A stretch of 23,205 nt of DNA from Chthoniobacter sp. (GTDB lineage: Bacteria > Verrucomicrobiota > Verrucomicrobiia > Chthoniobacterales > Chthoniobacteraceae), in NCBI GenBank assembly GCA_025351065.1, contig JANXWQ010000370.1:1-23205 (forward strand). The letters run 5' to 3'. The notes under the pieces were generated by a model. It was not told the DNA's origin. It was given only the letters and a program-made list of their open reading frames with translations, and searched no databases. Position 1 is the first letter of the stretch, and the number at the start of each line of letters is the position of its first letter. The position numbers and the translations under genes are program-made. This document shows positions 15,807 through 23,205 of the stretch, piece by piece.

Positions 15807-16990
15807 CCAACGACCCCCCGCAGCAAGGCGGCCCAGCGGGTGCCGTAAGTCTCCCATGAATACGATCGAGCGATCTCCACTGCCGCGGCTCCCCGCTCCC
15901 TCCACGCGGTGCGATGGGTGCAAACATCCTCCATCGCCACGGTCAGAGCCGCGATGTCTCCTGCCGGACAGACAAGGCCAGCCGCACCACCGCGAACGAG
16001 ATCGGGAGCAGCGCAGTGAGGTGAGGCGATGATCGGGACACCGCCAGCCATCGCTTCCAGCAGGACCATCCCGAACCCATCGTAGTAGGTGGGGAACACA
16101 AATGCCGTGGCACTTTGATACACCTTCCGCAGTTCCGATTGACCCAGCTTTCCCAGCACACGCACGCCAGCCGTCGCTCGGGCTGATTGGATCACCTCAG
16201 AGTCGCCGTCGCCAGCGAGCCATAACTCGGCATCAGTCGCACCGAGTTGCCGCCACGCTTCGAGTAACACACCGACCCCTTTGTCCAACCGCAGATTGCC
16301 GACGTAAAGGAAGATGGCCTTGCCCGTACTGCCGGCACGATTGCCGCCGTCGGCAAACCAATCGGAGTCCACGCCGTAGGGAATGACGGCGATTTGTTCC
16401 GTCGCAATTCCTGCCTCCGTTAGCGAGTGCTGCGCGAAGCTGCTGGCGACCACGACACGCGCGGCGAGGGTCATTTCTGTCGATTCCAAGTCATCCTGAA
16501 TGTCGCCCGATGAAGCCACGGGCGTCGCGGTACTGGAATGGTTGAGCTTAAAAGTGGCACGGATGGAGGAGCGCGTGGACCGGTGGATGGTGGTCCGGTC
16601 GAGGATGAATGCCTTGCTGCATTGCGTGGCTCGTTTGGCGAGAAGCCAGGAAGAGGTGTCGAAGCCAATGACGGCGTCGCACGAGGTAATGGCCCGCTCC
16701 GGGATGAGCCGCTGGAACCAGGCGTTGCGCAAACGCATCAGACTCTCCCCGCGCCAGCCCACGCATTGCGCGGCCTTCGCGAGTAGCTCCGGCAAGCGAA
16801 TTTTCCGGGTGCAGGGGATCAATGAGTCATCGAGGGCGCGGAGTGCGCTGAGCCGAAAACGGCGTCCCAGCATTGAGTCTGGCGGCAAACGCCAGCCCGT
16901 GAAAAACGCGGCCAGGAGGTCTTCCTTTTTTAGAGCGGCGGCTAGCTTTCCGGCGTGTTGAGTGCCGGGGTGACAGACCATGACTTTCAC
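15803..16990 (-). CDS. Family 4 glycosyltransferase with Asp in place of the first motif Glu
   Basis: This 395-residue GT-B enzyme has VIPYGVDSDWF, then LYVGNLRLDKGVG (phosphate-binding Arg/Lys) and YYDGFGMVLLEAMAGG in the E-x7-E position, where the first Glu is Asp304 and the second is Glu312. Asp at this place is tolerated in some relatives. The annotated start is a GTG at 16988-16990 overlapping the upstream stop (GTGA); the ATG at 16979-16981 three codons later is an alternative. Both ends overlap the neighbours by 4 bases, so the three genes from 18453 to 14640 are probably translated together. Donor and acceptor are unknown. Confidence 0.9.
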   Translation of the reverse strand: MKVMVCHPGTQHAGKLAAALKKEDLLAAFFTGWRLPPDSMLGRRFRLSALRALDDSLIPCTRKIRLPELLAKAAQCVGWRGESLMRLRNAWFQRLIPERAITSCDAVIGFDTSSWLLAKRATQCSKAFILDRTTIHRSTRSSIRATFKLNHSSTATPVASSGDIQDDLESTEMTLAARVVVASSFAQHSLTEAGIATEQIAVIPYGVDSDWFADGGNRAGSTGKAIFLYVGNLRLDKGVGVLLEAWRQLGATDAELWLAGDGDSEVIQSARATAGVRVLGKLGQSELRKVYQSATAFVFPTYYDGFGMVLLEAMAGGVPIIASPHCAAPDLVRGGAAGLVCPAGDIAALTVAMEDVCTHRTAWRERGAAAVEIARSYSWETYGTRWAALLRGVVG

Positions 16991-18453
16991 GACTCCACGG
17001 GCGGGCCGCCGACGGCTAAAACCCCGCGACCACGGAGACCAGGCCGCTCCGCGGGTGCTGCATGCGGGACAGGCGACGATGGCCCCGTTTCCGATAACGA
17101 AGAAGCATCACTCGAAAAGGCTTTGTAGGCCGCCAGGCAAAGGCCGCAGCACATACAGGTATAGCCCGCAGTAGTAACCTGGCGCACGTTGCCGCTGAGT
17201 ATTTCGACGAAACACGCCGACGCAAAAAGCAGGCAGACGTAATTGCCCGAGCGCAAGGCTTGAAAGCCCGCGACAATGAGCCGGAGGGTAAGAGCTGCGC
17301 GAAAGGCCAGATATAAAAAACCGGTGATGGGGCCGACTTCATAGATCACCCGCTCCCATTCACCTTCCACCCCCACCTCCGTTCGGGTCGTCGCGATAGC
17401 CAGGTTGCTGGTCGAGCCGACGCCAATCCCGAAAAGAGGGACACGCCCCGACCAATCAAAGGCCAGGGTGAAGGCATGGCTGTAGCGGTCAGCCAGCAGC
17501 TTTCCACCGGAACCCCCACTCTCTTCCTTGTAGGTCCAGCGTTCATCGAAGGCCGCACGTCCTTCACGGACAACGGCAAACTGGGACAAGAATGCTCCCG
17601 CAATGAGGAGGACGATGCTGAAACCGATGATGCCGCCGATGTTCCTGCCGGTCAGCAGGCTCGCCCCTCCGCCCACGACGGCCACGATGATTACGCCGAT
17701 GACCAGGCTGCGACTGGCAGAGACGCTCATTGCCGCGAGGGTGGAAACCACCCCGACGCTCACCAGCCAGCGCGGGAAGATGCCCTTTGTCAAAAAACCA
17801 CCCATGATCACGGCGGCGCAGAAGGTAAAGTAGTGGATGGGGCCGCTGATGAAGGAAAAGATCGCCGGAGGCCGAATCTTTCCGAAGACCGATCCGATCT
17901 GGGAACCGCCCTTAATGCTCGCCGCATTGAGCCAGTGCTCCGGGCCGACTTCAAACTGCACCACCATCAGGGCGGCCAGGAAGGGCGCGAGATACAGCGT
18001 CCAGCGGCCCAGAGTCGCGATCTCCTTCCGTCCAAACACGGCTGGCACCACCCAAATCAGCGGGAGATGAAGCACAAAAGTCCGCAAGCCAAAGGCTATG
18101 ACGGTCACCGGCAGGTCGGTTGTGATGAATTGGGTAAGAGACTGAAGGGCAAACACCGCCGAGATGCCCCAAAAGACGCTGATCCAGCCGTTGACGGGAA
18201 ACACCCGCGCGCGGAGCGCATAGAAATAGATCAGCAGCACGACTGGGTCTCGGACCAGGAGCAGCGCCATGGAGTATTGCGGCAAAATCCATTTCCGAAT
18301 CGCTCCCTCGACCAGCCATAGAATGCAGTAAAGCCAGATCAGCCGGCGCGTCCAAACCAAAAGAGTCTGGTGCTCCTGACTGGATGTGTATGAGAAATCT
18401 GTGGGCACGGAAGTTAGCTTTGATGGATGAGAGGGTTCTCGGAAACTCGCCAT
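16987..18453 (-). CDS. Polytopic O-antigen ligase/polymerase-like membrane protein
   Basis: This 488-residue integral membrane protein has about ten hydrophobic segments between residues 32 and 445. A long loop at about 295-340 (GRAAFDERWTYKEESGG onward) is followed by FGIGVGSTSN and EGEWERVIYEVGPITG. SVSASRSL lies near 243-250. This layout matches the O-antigen ligase/Wzy-like superfamily, whose members polymerise or transfer undecaprenyl-linked glycans on the periplasmic side. The early WLVEGAIRKWILPQ...LLVRDPVVLLIYFYAL region resembles Wzy-like proteins of Bacteroidota, Cyanobacteria and Verrucomicrobiota as I recall them. The C-terminal tail (about 446-488) is Ser/Pro/Gly-rich and probably disordered. 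The start is the ATG at 18451-18453. Polymerase versus ligase cannot be decided by eye. Confidence 0.85.
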   Translation of the reverse strand: MASFREPSHPSKLTSVPTDFSYTSSQEHQTLLVWTRRLIWLYCILWLVEGAIRKWILPQYSMALLLVRDPVVLLIYFYALRARVFPVNGWISVFWGISAVFALQSLTQFITTDLPVTVIAFGLRTFVLHLPLIWVVPAVFGRKEIATLGRWTLYLAPFLAALMVVQFEVGPEHWLNAASIKGGSQIGSVFGKIRPPAIFSFISGPIHYFTFCAAVIMGGFLTKGIFPRWLVSVGVVSTLAAMSVSASRSLVIGVIIVAVVGGGASLLTGRNIGGIIGFSIVLLIAGAFLSQFAVVREGRAAFDERWTYKEESGGSGGKLLADRYSHAFTLAFDWSGRVPLFGIGVGSTSNLAIATTRTEVGVEGEWERVIYEVGPITGFLYLAFRAALTLRLIVAGFQALRSGNYVCLLFASACFVEILSGNVRQVTTAGYTCMCCGLCLAAYKAFSSDASSLSETGPSSPVPHAAPAERPGLRGRGVLAVGGPPVES

Positions 18454-18512
18454 CGGTTAGAGCATTGCAATTTCAATCTTAAAGGTTGTGTAAGAAGTTG
18501 CGCCACTGTGCT

Positions 18513-18660
18513 GCGCAGCAGCGGTAGGGACGGCATTCCGTGCCGTCCGGGGCGAGCGACAGCGAGGCGGTGGGTGGGATGGGCGCCCGCTTCGGAAGCC
18601 CGCCGCCTCGCTGCGCTCGCCCGGCGGACGGCACGGAGTGCCTTCCCTACCCGGCTGCGC
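18513..18660. repeat. Twin GTAG-type palindromes in inverted orientation (REP/BIME-like)
   Basis: Two arms of about 58 bases (18513-18570 and 18603-18660) are near-perfect inverted copies around a 32-base spacer. Each arm contains a 25-base unit starting GTAGGGA and ending GTGCCGTCC (18524-18548, and inverted 18626-18650); the two units match at 23 of 25 positions. The left unit is itself a hairpin (GGACGGCA / TGCCGTCC). The whole lies in the 222-base gap between the glycosyltransferase ending at 18676 and the membrane protein starting at 18453, and begins about 16 bases past that stop. It could attenuate transcription or stabilise the upstream mRNA. The rest of the gap (18454-18512) shows nothing recognisable. 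Confidence 0.85.
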
Positions 18661-18675
18661 CGATCTTGGTCACAG

Positions 18676-19749
18676 TTATCGGCGTTCGATGACATCGCGA
18701 TAATGTGCAGCGTAAACGGAGAGCGGCTGGAGATACTCTTGCAATTCGCGATAGGTCGCCTCGCAGAGTTGTTCATAAGTATCGGGGTCCATCATCGCGG
18801 CCTTTTCGAGGAGAGCCTTTAACTCCCCGACCTGCCCTGGCTCGCACACCAGGGCGTGCCTTCCGCCCGCTTCGGGCAAACCGCCGTCGCGTGTGATGAT
18901 GACGGGCACCGAGACATTGCGCGCTTCCATCGGCGTGAGGCCGAGATCTTCCTTCGTGTGGGGCGGCGTCACCATCCAGCAGGCGTGACGGATGGCGTCG
19001 TTCCGTTCCGCCTCTTCCACAAATCCCCGGATTTCGATTCCTTCGATTTTCTCCTCGCGGATTTTGGTCTCGATCATCGGACGCAGCGGCCCATCCCCGA
19101 GGAGAATCAGCGGCCACTGCTGTCGGTCGAGCTTGGCGCGCGCGTAGGCATCCACCAGTAGTTCCACGCCTTTGTTGGGAATCCACCGGGCGACGAAAAT
19201 AAACCCGCGACGATCGGCCACCGGCACGGCGCCGGTGGGCAGATTGGAAATAACCGGAAGTCGTGCGCTCGCATGTTTCCGCCTTTCCGGATCCCAGGTG
19301 TTCCAATTGAACTCCGAATTGTACCAGCGCCGGTCGGCCATGTGCCACGCCGCGCGGCGCGCGAGTTCGCGGGGGCGAAAACTGCGGTGCCGCTGACTGT
19401 GCATGGTCAGCACGAGGGGCTTGCCAAAAAGTTTCGCGAGCAGCGCCACGTCGAAGCACGGGTTCTGGCAGTGAACGATGTCTGAGTTGCGAATGACCGC
19501 CGCCAGCTCGCGGGACGCGCGCTCGACAAAGGCGACTTGCGCGCCCGTGGCGCGGGCCGTTTTTTCCAGCAGCCAGTCGAGCTTGAACGTCGTCACCTTT
19601 TTCAGACAAAGCGTCACCTCCACGCCCGGCAGCGCGTGCAGCTCCTTCGCGAGCGCACAAATGAAAGTCTCCATGCCACCGAGCACGCCAAAGCAGGGGG
19701 AGACGATGGCGACTTTCATCGGGGAGAAGTGGGTTGGTGTTGCGATCAT
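18676..19749 (-). CDS. Family 4 glycosyltransferase
   Basis: This 357-residue GT-B enzyme has the N-terminal VAIVSPCFGVLGGMETFI loop, the donor-site FVARWIPNKGVELLVDAY and the E-x7-E motif in TKEDLGLTPMEARN (Glu267, Glu275). The ATG at 19747-19749 overlaps the upstream gene's stop by 4 bases (ATGA), so I keep it. The ATG at 19717-19719 (MKVAIVSP) is an equally plausible start, because the fold begins there. It is probably co-translated with the gene before it. Sugar specificity is unknown. Confidence 0.88.
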   Translation of the reverse strand: MIATPTHFSPMKVAIVSPCFGVLGGMETFICALAKELHALPGVEVTLCLKKVTTFKLDWLLEKTARATGAQVAFVERASRELAAVIRNSDIVHCQNPCFDVALLAKLFGKPLVLTMHSQRHRSFRPRELARRAAWHMADRRWYNSEFNWNTWDPERRKHASARLPVISNLPTGAVPVADRRGFIFVARWIPNKGVELLVDAYARAKLDRQQWPLILLGDGPLRPMIETKIREEKIEGIEIRGFVEEAERNDAIRHACWMVTPPHTKEDLGLTPMEARNVSVPVIITRDGGLPEAGGRHALVCEPGQVGELKALLEKAAMMDPDTYEQLCEATYRELQEYLQPLSVYAAHYRDVIERR

Positions 19750-20936
19750 CCCAGCCGCACCGCGGAGCGCGCGGCTTCCATGCGCCGGACAAACTCCGCC
19801 GCCAGGTCGAGCGTCGTGTGCCTGGGTGCGCGGCGGGGCAGGCCGGCAAAGAAGCGGTCGGAGACGTCGCCGTTCGCGAGGATTAAGAGTGGGTCCGCGG
19901 GCGCGGCCAGTTGCAAGCGCTGGCGCGGCTGACTGTCATTGCGAGTCACCATCACGGGCAGGCCGTGATCCAGCATGGCGGCAGCGGCACTGCTCTTGCC
20001 GATGGCCGGCCAGGGAGTCGCCGCGATTCCAAAGTCGAGATTTTGCAAATACTGCGAGACGTTGGCTGTCGATAACTCGCCCAACTTACAAAAGCGGAAG
20101 TCGGGATAAGACGGCGCCAGCTTGTCCCAAATGGCTTCGCCTCCTCCACCCATACGTCCCGCCGCGAGGATCGTCACCTTCTGCCCGGTCTTCGCCGTCA
20201 CGTTGCGGAGCGAGGAGAAAAAGGGTTCAGGTTCCCAATTCGGATAGATCGCTCCGAAAAAACCACCCACCAGATGCTCGCGGCGTTTCTTCGTGGAGAC
20301 CGGAAGGCCGGGCAGACCTATCACTTGGAGAAACCAGTCCAAGCCGGGATCGGTGCTCACGGGAATGCTTCCAGCGAGGGGCAGTATGGACGCCTCCAAC
20401 CCGATGGTGCGCAGGAGCGCCTGAAACAGCGGCGTGCTCGTCTCCAGCAATTTCGGCCGCAACGCGCGGACAGCGCGGCCAATCGCAATGCGCTGTAGCG
20501 CGCCCACCAGACGGTGCTTTGCCAGCGACCCCGTCTGAAACGCGATCCAAAGTTCCTGAAACATCACCTGCCAGTTCTCGCAACAGGCGGACAGTCGCGG
20601 CAGGTGGCGGGCCAGTCCGAACAGCAGACCCTTGGGATGATAGGCGTAACACGACATTTGAAAGCTCACCCACTCCGGCCGGAAATCCTTCAGCCGGGCG
20701 CAGGCGCGTTCGACGCGCTCCGCATCGGGCAGGCTGCTGGGAATGCGTTCCAACGCCACGCCCTCGGCGCTTTCACCGCGCACCGATTCAGTGGTGCCAG
20801 GCAGCCATCGGTCTTTGAAACCGATGACCAGCGGCGAATGCCCGAGAGTCTTCAACGCCGCGGCGAGTGAGAGCGTGTAGTCGGCCATGCCATCCTTGCC
20901 CGCTTCGGCGGAACTGGTGATGAAGGCAATGTTCAT
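19746..20936 (-). CDS. GT-B glycosyltransferase lacking the usual E-x7-E motif
   Basis: This 396-residue protein begins MNIAFITSSAEAGKDGMADY, typical of the acceptor domain of GT-B enzymes. It has an FQELWIAF segment (126-133) and GGFFGAIYPNWEPE (224-237) at the domain junction. At the place of the GT4 E-x7-E motif it reads TPWPAIGKSSAAAAMLDHGLPV (from 307), so both motif glutamates appear replaced. I recognise this IGKSxxxAAMLxHGLPV pattern from polysaccharide-cluster glycosyltransferases of uncertain mechanism. The start is the ATG at 20934-20936; a TTG five codons earlier is less likely. Whether it is catalytically active is not certain from sequence. Confidence 0.8.
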   Translation of the reverse strand: MNIAFITSSAEAGKDGMADYTLSLAAALKTLGHSPLVIGFKDRWLPGTTESVRGESAEGVALERIPSSLPDAERVERACARLKDFRPEWVSFQMSCYAYHPKGLLFGLARHLPRLSACCENWQVMFQELWIAFQTGSLAKHRLVGALQRIAIGRAVRALRPKLLETSTPLFQALLRTIGLEASILPLAGSIPVSTDPGLDWFLQVIGLPGLPVSTKKRREHLVGGFFGAIYPNWEPEPFFSSLRNVTAKTGQKVTILAAGRMGGGGEAIWDKLAPSYPDFRFCKLGELSTANVSQYLQNLDFGIAATPWPAIGKSSAAAAMLDHGLPVMVTRNDSQPRQRLQLAAPADPLLILANGDVSDRFFAGLPRRAPRHTTLDLAAEFVRRMEAARSAVRLG

Positions 20937-20964
20937 GGAGCAGGAGCGCAATGCGAACGCCCCG

Positions 20965-21744
20965 TCACGCTCTGGAGAAATAGATCGTGGGTGTGAGCGG
21001 CGATTCCCGGAGCGTCACCATTTTTGTGAATCCCATTTCCCGCAGAGTTTGCGTCGCCTGTGCGATGTCTCCGAATGGCGAGTGAAACTCGATCACGACC
21101 CGCTTCGTCTTGTCGAGCAACTCCCGATACGTCTCGAGTAAGGCGAACTCAGAGCCTTCAATGTCGCACTTAATCAGATGCACCACCGGCATTGTGGAGG
21201 TGAGCGCGTCGAGGTCCAAATAATTCACCCTCTGCGTGCCTCGTTTCGCGTCCCACTGCGCGTCAACCCCGGCATCTCCGACGAAATTAACGGTGTCCTC
21301 CTTGCCCAAATTCAGTTGCGCCGAGCCCTCCCGCCGGCCCACCAGTCCGGCGCAAACCTTCGCATCCACCCGATTGCCGGGCATCACCAGCCTGCGCCGA
21401 AGTTCCGCCTCGACCTTGGGAGACGCCTCGACCGGGCAGATCGTGAGTTCACCCAGGGGGCATTTTCGCAGAAACATGTCCGCCATCTGAAGGGTGAAGT
21501 ATCCTGTGTTCGCGCCGAGATCGAGAACGCACAGCCGTTCCGCTCCGCCGTTGGTCTTCCATTCGGCAATGGCATCGTCCATGGCCTCCCGGTATTCGCC
21601 GTTCACGAACAGGTCATTGTAAGTACACCAATCCGCATAGTTCCGGACAATGACCTTGATGCCTGACCTCAGCGTGAAGTCCAGATGCATGCGCTCAGTT
21701 ATGACCCTCCATACTGTGTGCTTGATCGTACTGATTAGAGACAT
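20965..21744 (-). CDS. FkbM family SAM-dependent methyltransferase
   Basis: This 259-residue protein has SAM-binding motif I in VLDLGANTGYF (73-83), the acidic end of strand 2 in CPVEAS (103-108) and the FkbM signature KCDIEGSEFALLE (192-204). FkbM enzymes O-methylate hydroxyls of natural products and sugars. It lies between another FkbM-type gene and the glycosyltransferases, in the same orientation with gaps of 52 and 28 bases, so the likely target is a sugar hydroxyl of the glycan. The start is the ATG at 21742-21744; no clear Shine-Dalgarno sequence. Confidence 0.9.
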   Translation of the reverse strand: MSLISTIKHTVWRVITERMHLDFTLRSGIKVIVRNYADWCTYNDLFVNGEYREAMDDAIAEWKTNGGAERLCVLDLGANTGYFTLQMADMFLRKCPLGELTICPVEASPKVEAELRRRLVMPGNRVDAKVCAGLVGRREGSAQLNLGKEDTVNFVGDAGVDAQWDAKRGTQRVNYLDLDALTSTMPVVHLIKCDIEGSEFALLETYRELLDKTKRVVIEFHSPFGDIAQATQTLREMGFTKMVTLRESPLTPTIYFSRA

Positions 21745-21796
21745 AGGGATAAGAGCGAGTGCAATAGGTTATCCACGACGGCAAGCGGGTCCGATT

Positions 21797-22686
21797 TCAT
21801 GAGCCGGACAACCGGGCCTTGAGTGCGGGCACGTCACAACAGGCCACATAGTTTTCCCGATTGGCGTCGCGCGCGTCTCCTTTTGTTCCGAGCTGACGAT
21901 GCTCCTCGTCCCAGTAAAGGATCGAGTAGCCGTGCGCGGTGAAAGCTTCGAGCAATTGCTCTCCGGTGGCACCGTGCTTCTTTAGAGCGATCTCATTCAA
22001 CTCAAAGAGCCAAATGCCAGCGCAGCCGCCCCGTAGCAGGGCACTGGCGCCTTCGAGCACCAACGCTTCGCTGCCTCGACATCCATTTTCACAATCACCT
22101 GTTCGGGCAACGGGTGGCGTTCGAGACAATCGTCCAGCCGCGAAACGGGGACGGTGATGACATTGGCTTCGGAATCTGCGCCGGTGGCAATCGAGCCGGT
22201 TTCCCGACCGGAGTCGCAGAAGCTCAGCTCGCCGGTGGTATTGCCGAGCGCGGTGCCGAAAACGTGGGCGTTTCCGAGCCGGTTCAGTTGTAACTGGTCG
22301 CGGAGCACTTCGAGGTTCCGAGGATTGGCCTCAAACGCCAAGAGCGGTCCTTCGGTGATGACGGTGGAGGCAAGGACGGTGTAAAATCCCACATTGGCGC
22401 CAATATCGATGAACGCGTCCGACGGCCGGAGAACGCGCAGGAGGAAATTCATTTCATCCCACTCCGGCAGCCCGTCGTAAACGACCATGCTGGAAAACGG
22501 GGAATCGCAGACTACTTTGAATCTCCGGTTCGCGCCCACCCGGATGACGGCGGGTCGCTTGTTCAGACGTTTGCGAAATTGCCACCAAGTAAAACGAAGC
22601 ACCGCACGGGTGCGATGACGGCGATTGGCCGGGTGATTCAGCACGCAGCTTAGGAGCCATCGCAGCTCGGAAATCACGGCGAGCAT
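21797..22686 (-). pseudogene. FkbM family methyltransferase broken by an apparent one-base deletion
   Basis: Two frames together encode one FkbM methyltransferase of about 296 residues. The first, from the ATG at 22684-22686 (MLAVISELRW), contains SAM motif FIDIGANVGFYTVL and reaches VIVKMDVE; it then goes out of frame (AAKRWCSKAP). The next frame supplies the expected continuation GSEALVLEGASALLRGG, WLFELNEIAL and the C-terminus to the TGA at 21797. Adding one G at about 22074-22076 (coding strand GAGGCAGC to GAGGGCAGC) restores the conserved KMDVEGSEALVLEGA motif. The open frame upstream to 22887 is not counted: it lies over the divergent acyltransferase gene. This may be a true mutation or a sequencing error in a G-run; the conservation on both sides suggests the break is recent or artefactual. 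Confidence 0.85.
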
Positions 22687-22760
22687 CGGAGTCAGGCGTT
22701 TTGTTTGCGAAGTAACTTGGCGAAATCCATGCGCGAGGGCAGAACTGGCCGGGAAAATCC
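22687..22760. promoter_or_regulatory. Divergent intergenic region, presumed promoters both ways
   Basis: These 74 bases separate the starts of the minus-strand FkbM gene and the plus-strand acyltransferase gene, so promoters for both directions should lie here or in the adjacent coding sequence. I see no convincing -35/-10 pair, operator or riboswitch. The role is inferred from gene orientation only. Confidence 0.35.
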
Positions 22761-23205
22761 ATGAATCGAATCCTTGATACCATCGTGTTCCGGTTGCGAC
22801 AGGTCTGCTGGAGGGCGAGCGCTCGGGTAAGGACGAGTTACTGGAGGCTTCTCGGGATGCAACTTGGGGCGGGGACTCGTTTGCCAAGAATACACGTCAC
22901 TTGGCCGCATCAGGTCTCCATTGGCTCCGGCTGTATTCTGGAGCCCGACATTTACTTCAAATTCGACGGGCCTTGGCGAGAGGGGCCATCCATTGTAATC
23001 AAAGATGGAACCTTCATCGGAAATGGCTGCGAGTTCAATTGTCACGAGAAGGTGGTCATCGGAAACCAATGCATGATCGCCGGGGGTTGCCGCTTTGTTG
23101 ATAGCGATCACGGGTTCGCACTGCGCTCTCTTCCCATGATGCAGCAACGAGGAGTGAAATCTTCGATCTGCATTGAGGATGATGTGTGGATCGGTGCGAA
23201 TGCCG
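22761..23205 (+). CDS. Hexapeptide-repeat (left-handed beta-helix) acyltransferase, 3' end cut off
   Basis: The plus strand has an open frame from the ATG at 22761 to the window edge (148 codons, no stop), starting MNRILDTIVFRLRQVC. It contains hexapeptide-repeat turns: VSIGSGCILEPDIYF, IVIKDGTFIGNGCEF, KVVIGNQCMIAGGCRF and ICIEDDVWIGANA, with the characteristic SDHG segment where the catalytic His of this family lies. Such proteins are trimeric O- or N-acetyltransferases using acetyl-CoA (WcaF/WbbJ-like). It is the only plus-strand gene found. Acetylation of the polysaccharide or of a precursor is the likely role, inferred from the cluster. The minus-strand frames across it are shadows. Confidence 0.88.
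   Translation, partial: MNRILDTIVFRLRQVCWRASARVRTSYWRLLGMQLGAGTRLPRIHVTWPHQVSIGSGCILEPDIYFKFDGPWREGPSIVIKDGTFIGNGCEFNCHEKVVIGNQCMIAGGCRFVDSDHGFALRSLPMMQQRGVKSSICIEDDVWIGANA

Noticed and set aside
22692..22730. A 12-codon minus-strand mini-frame (MDFAKLLRKQNA) just before the FkbM start
   Set aside because: Could be a leader peptide, but nothing supports translation and such short frames are common by chance.
22687..22887. N-terminal extension of the frameshifted FkbM gene
   Set aside because: Ser/Arg-rich and overlapping the divergent acyltransferase gene; the FkbM protein more plausibly begins at 22686.
1..23205. tRNA, rRNA, CRISPR array or complete insertion sequence
   Set aside because: No cloverleaf-like intergenic stretch, no regularly spaced direct repeats and no full transposase were seen; intergenic space is small throughout.

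Overview
The window is a GC-rich bacterial chromosome segment. Nearly all genes lie on the minus strand and are read from right to left. The core is a surface-polysaccharide (O-antigen or exopolysaccharide) gene cluster at about 6566-23205. I place the organism tentatively in Verrucomicrobiota or a similar GC-rich, polysaccharide-producing phylum. That rests on the style of the cluster, the split transglutaminase/DUF2126 pair and the GTAG-type palindromic repeats. It is an impression, because the window holds no rRNA or universal marker gene.

Layout from right to left, in the direction of transcription. A plus-strand hexapeptide-repeat acyltransferase starts at 22761 and runs off the right edge. 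Divergent from it begins a long minus-strand series: a FkbM methyltransferase with an apparent one-base frameshift (21797-22686), an intact FkbM methyltransferase (20965-21744), two glycosyltransferases (18676-20936), a twin-palindrome repeat (18513-18660), and a polytopic O-antigen ligase/polymerase-like protein (16987-18453). Next come two GT4 glycosyltransferases, a GT9-GT4 fusion (12296-14626), an AsnB-type amidotransferase (10453-12273), another GT4, a NodU/TobZ-type carbamoyltransferase (7455-9221) and a WaaE-like GT2 (6566-7426). Several junctions are 4-base stop/start overlaps, so much of this is probably one or two long operons. The glycosyltransferases would build a repeat unit. The carbamoyl, amide, methyl and acetyl functions would decorate it, and the polytopic protein would polymerise or ligate it. 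No flippase, initiating phosphoglycosyltransferase or export channel is in view.

Left of the glycan cluster are an exported M1 zinc aminopeptidase (3834-6533) and a coupled pair: a transglutaminase-like protein (2871-3710) and a DUF2126 predicted amidoligase (853-2874). In many genomes these last two are one fused polypeptide. At the far left is a less GC-rich patch with an HNH-endonuclease-like gene (152-766) and the first 16 codons of another gene, which look like an accessory insert.

Two families of GTAG-headed palindromes occur. One family has a copy inside the aminopeptidase signal-peptide region and another just after that gene. The second family forms an inverted pair at 18513-18660. 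A heptanucleotide repeat lies in frame inside the GT9-GT4 gene. I found no tRNA, rRNA, CRISPR array or complete insertion sequence. No gap of more than about 225 bases lacks a gene.
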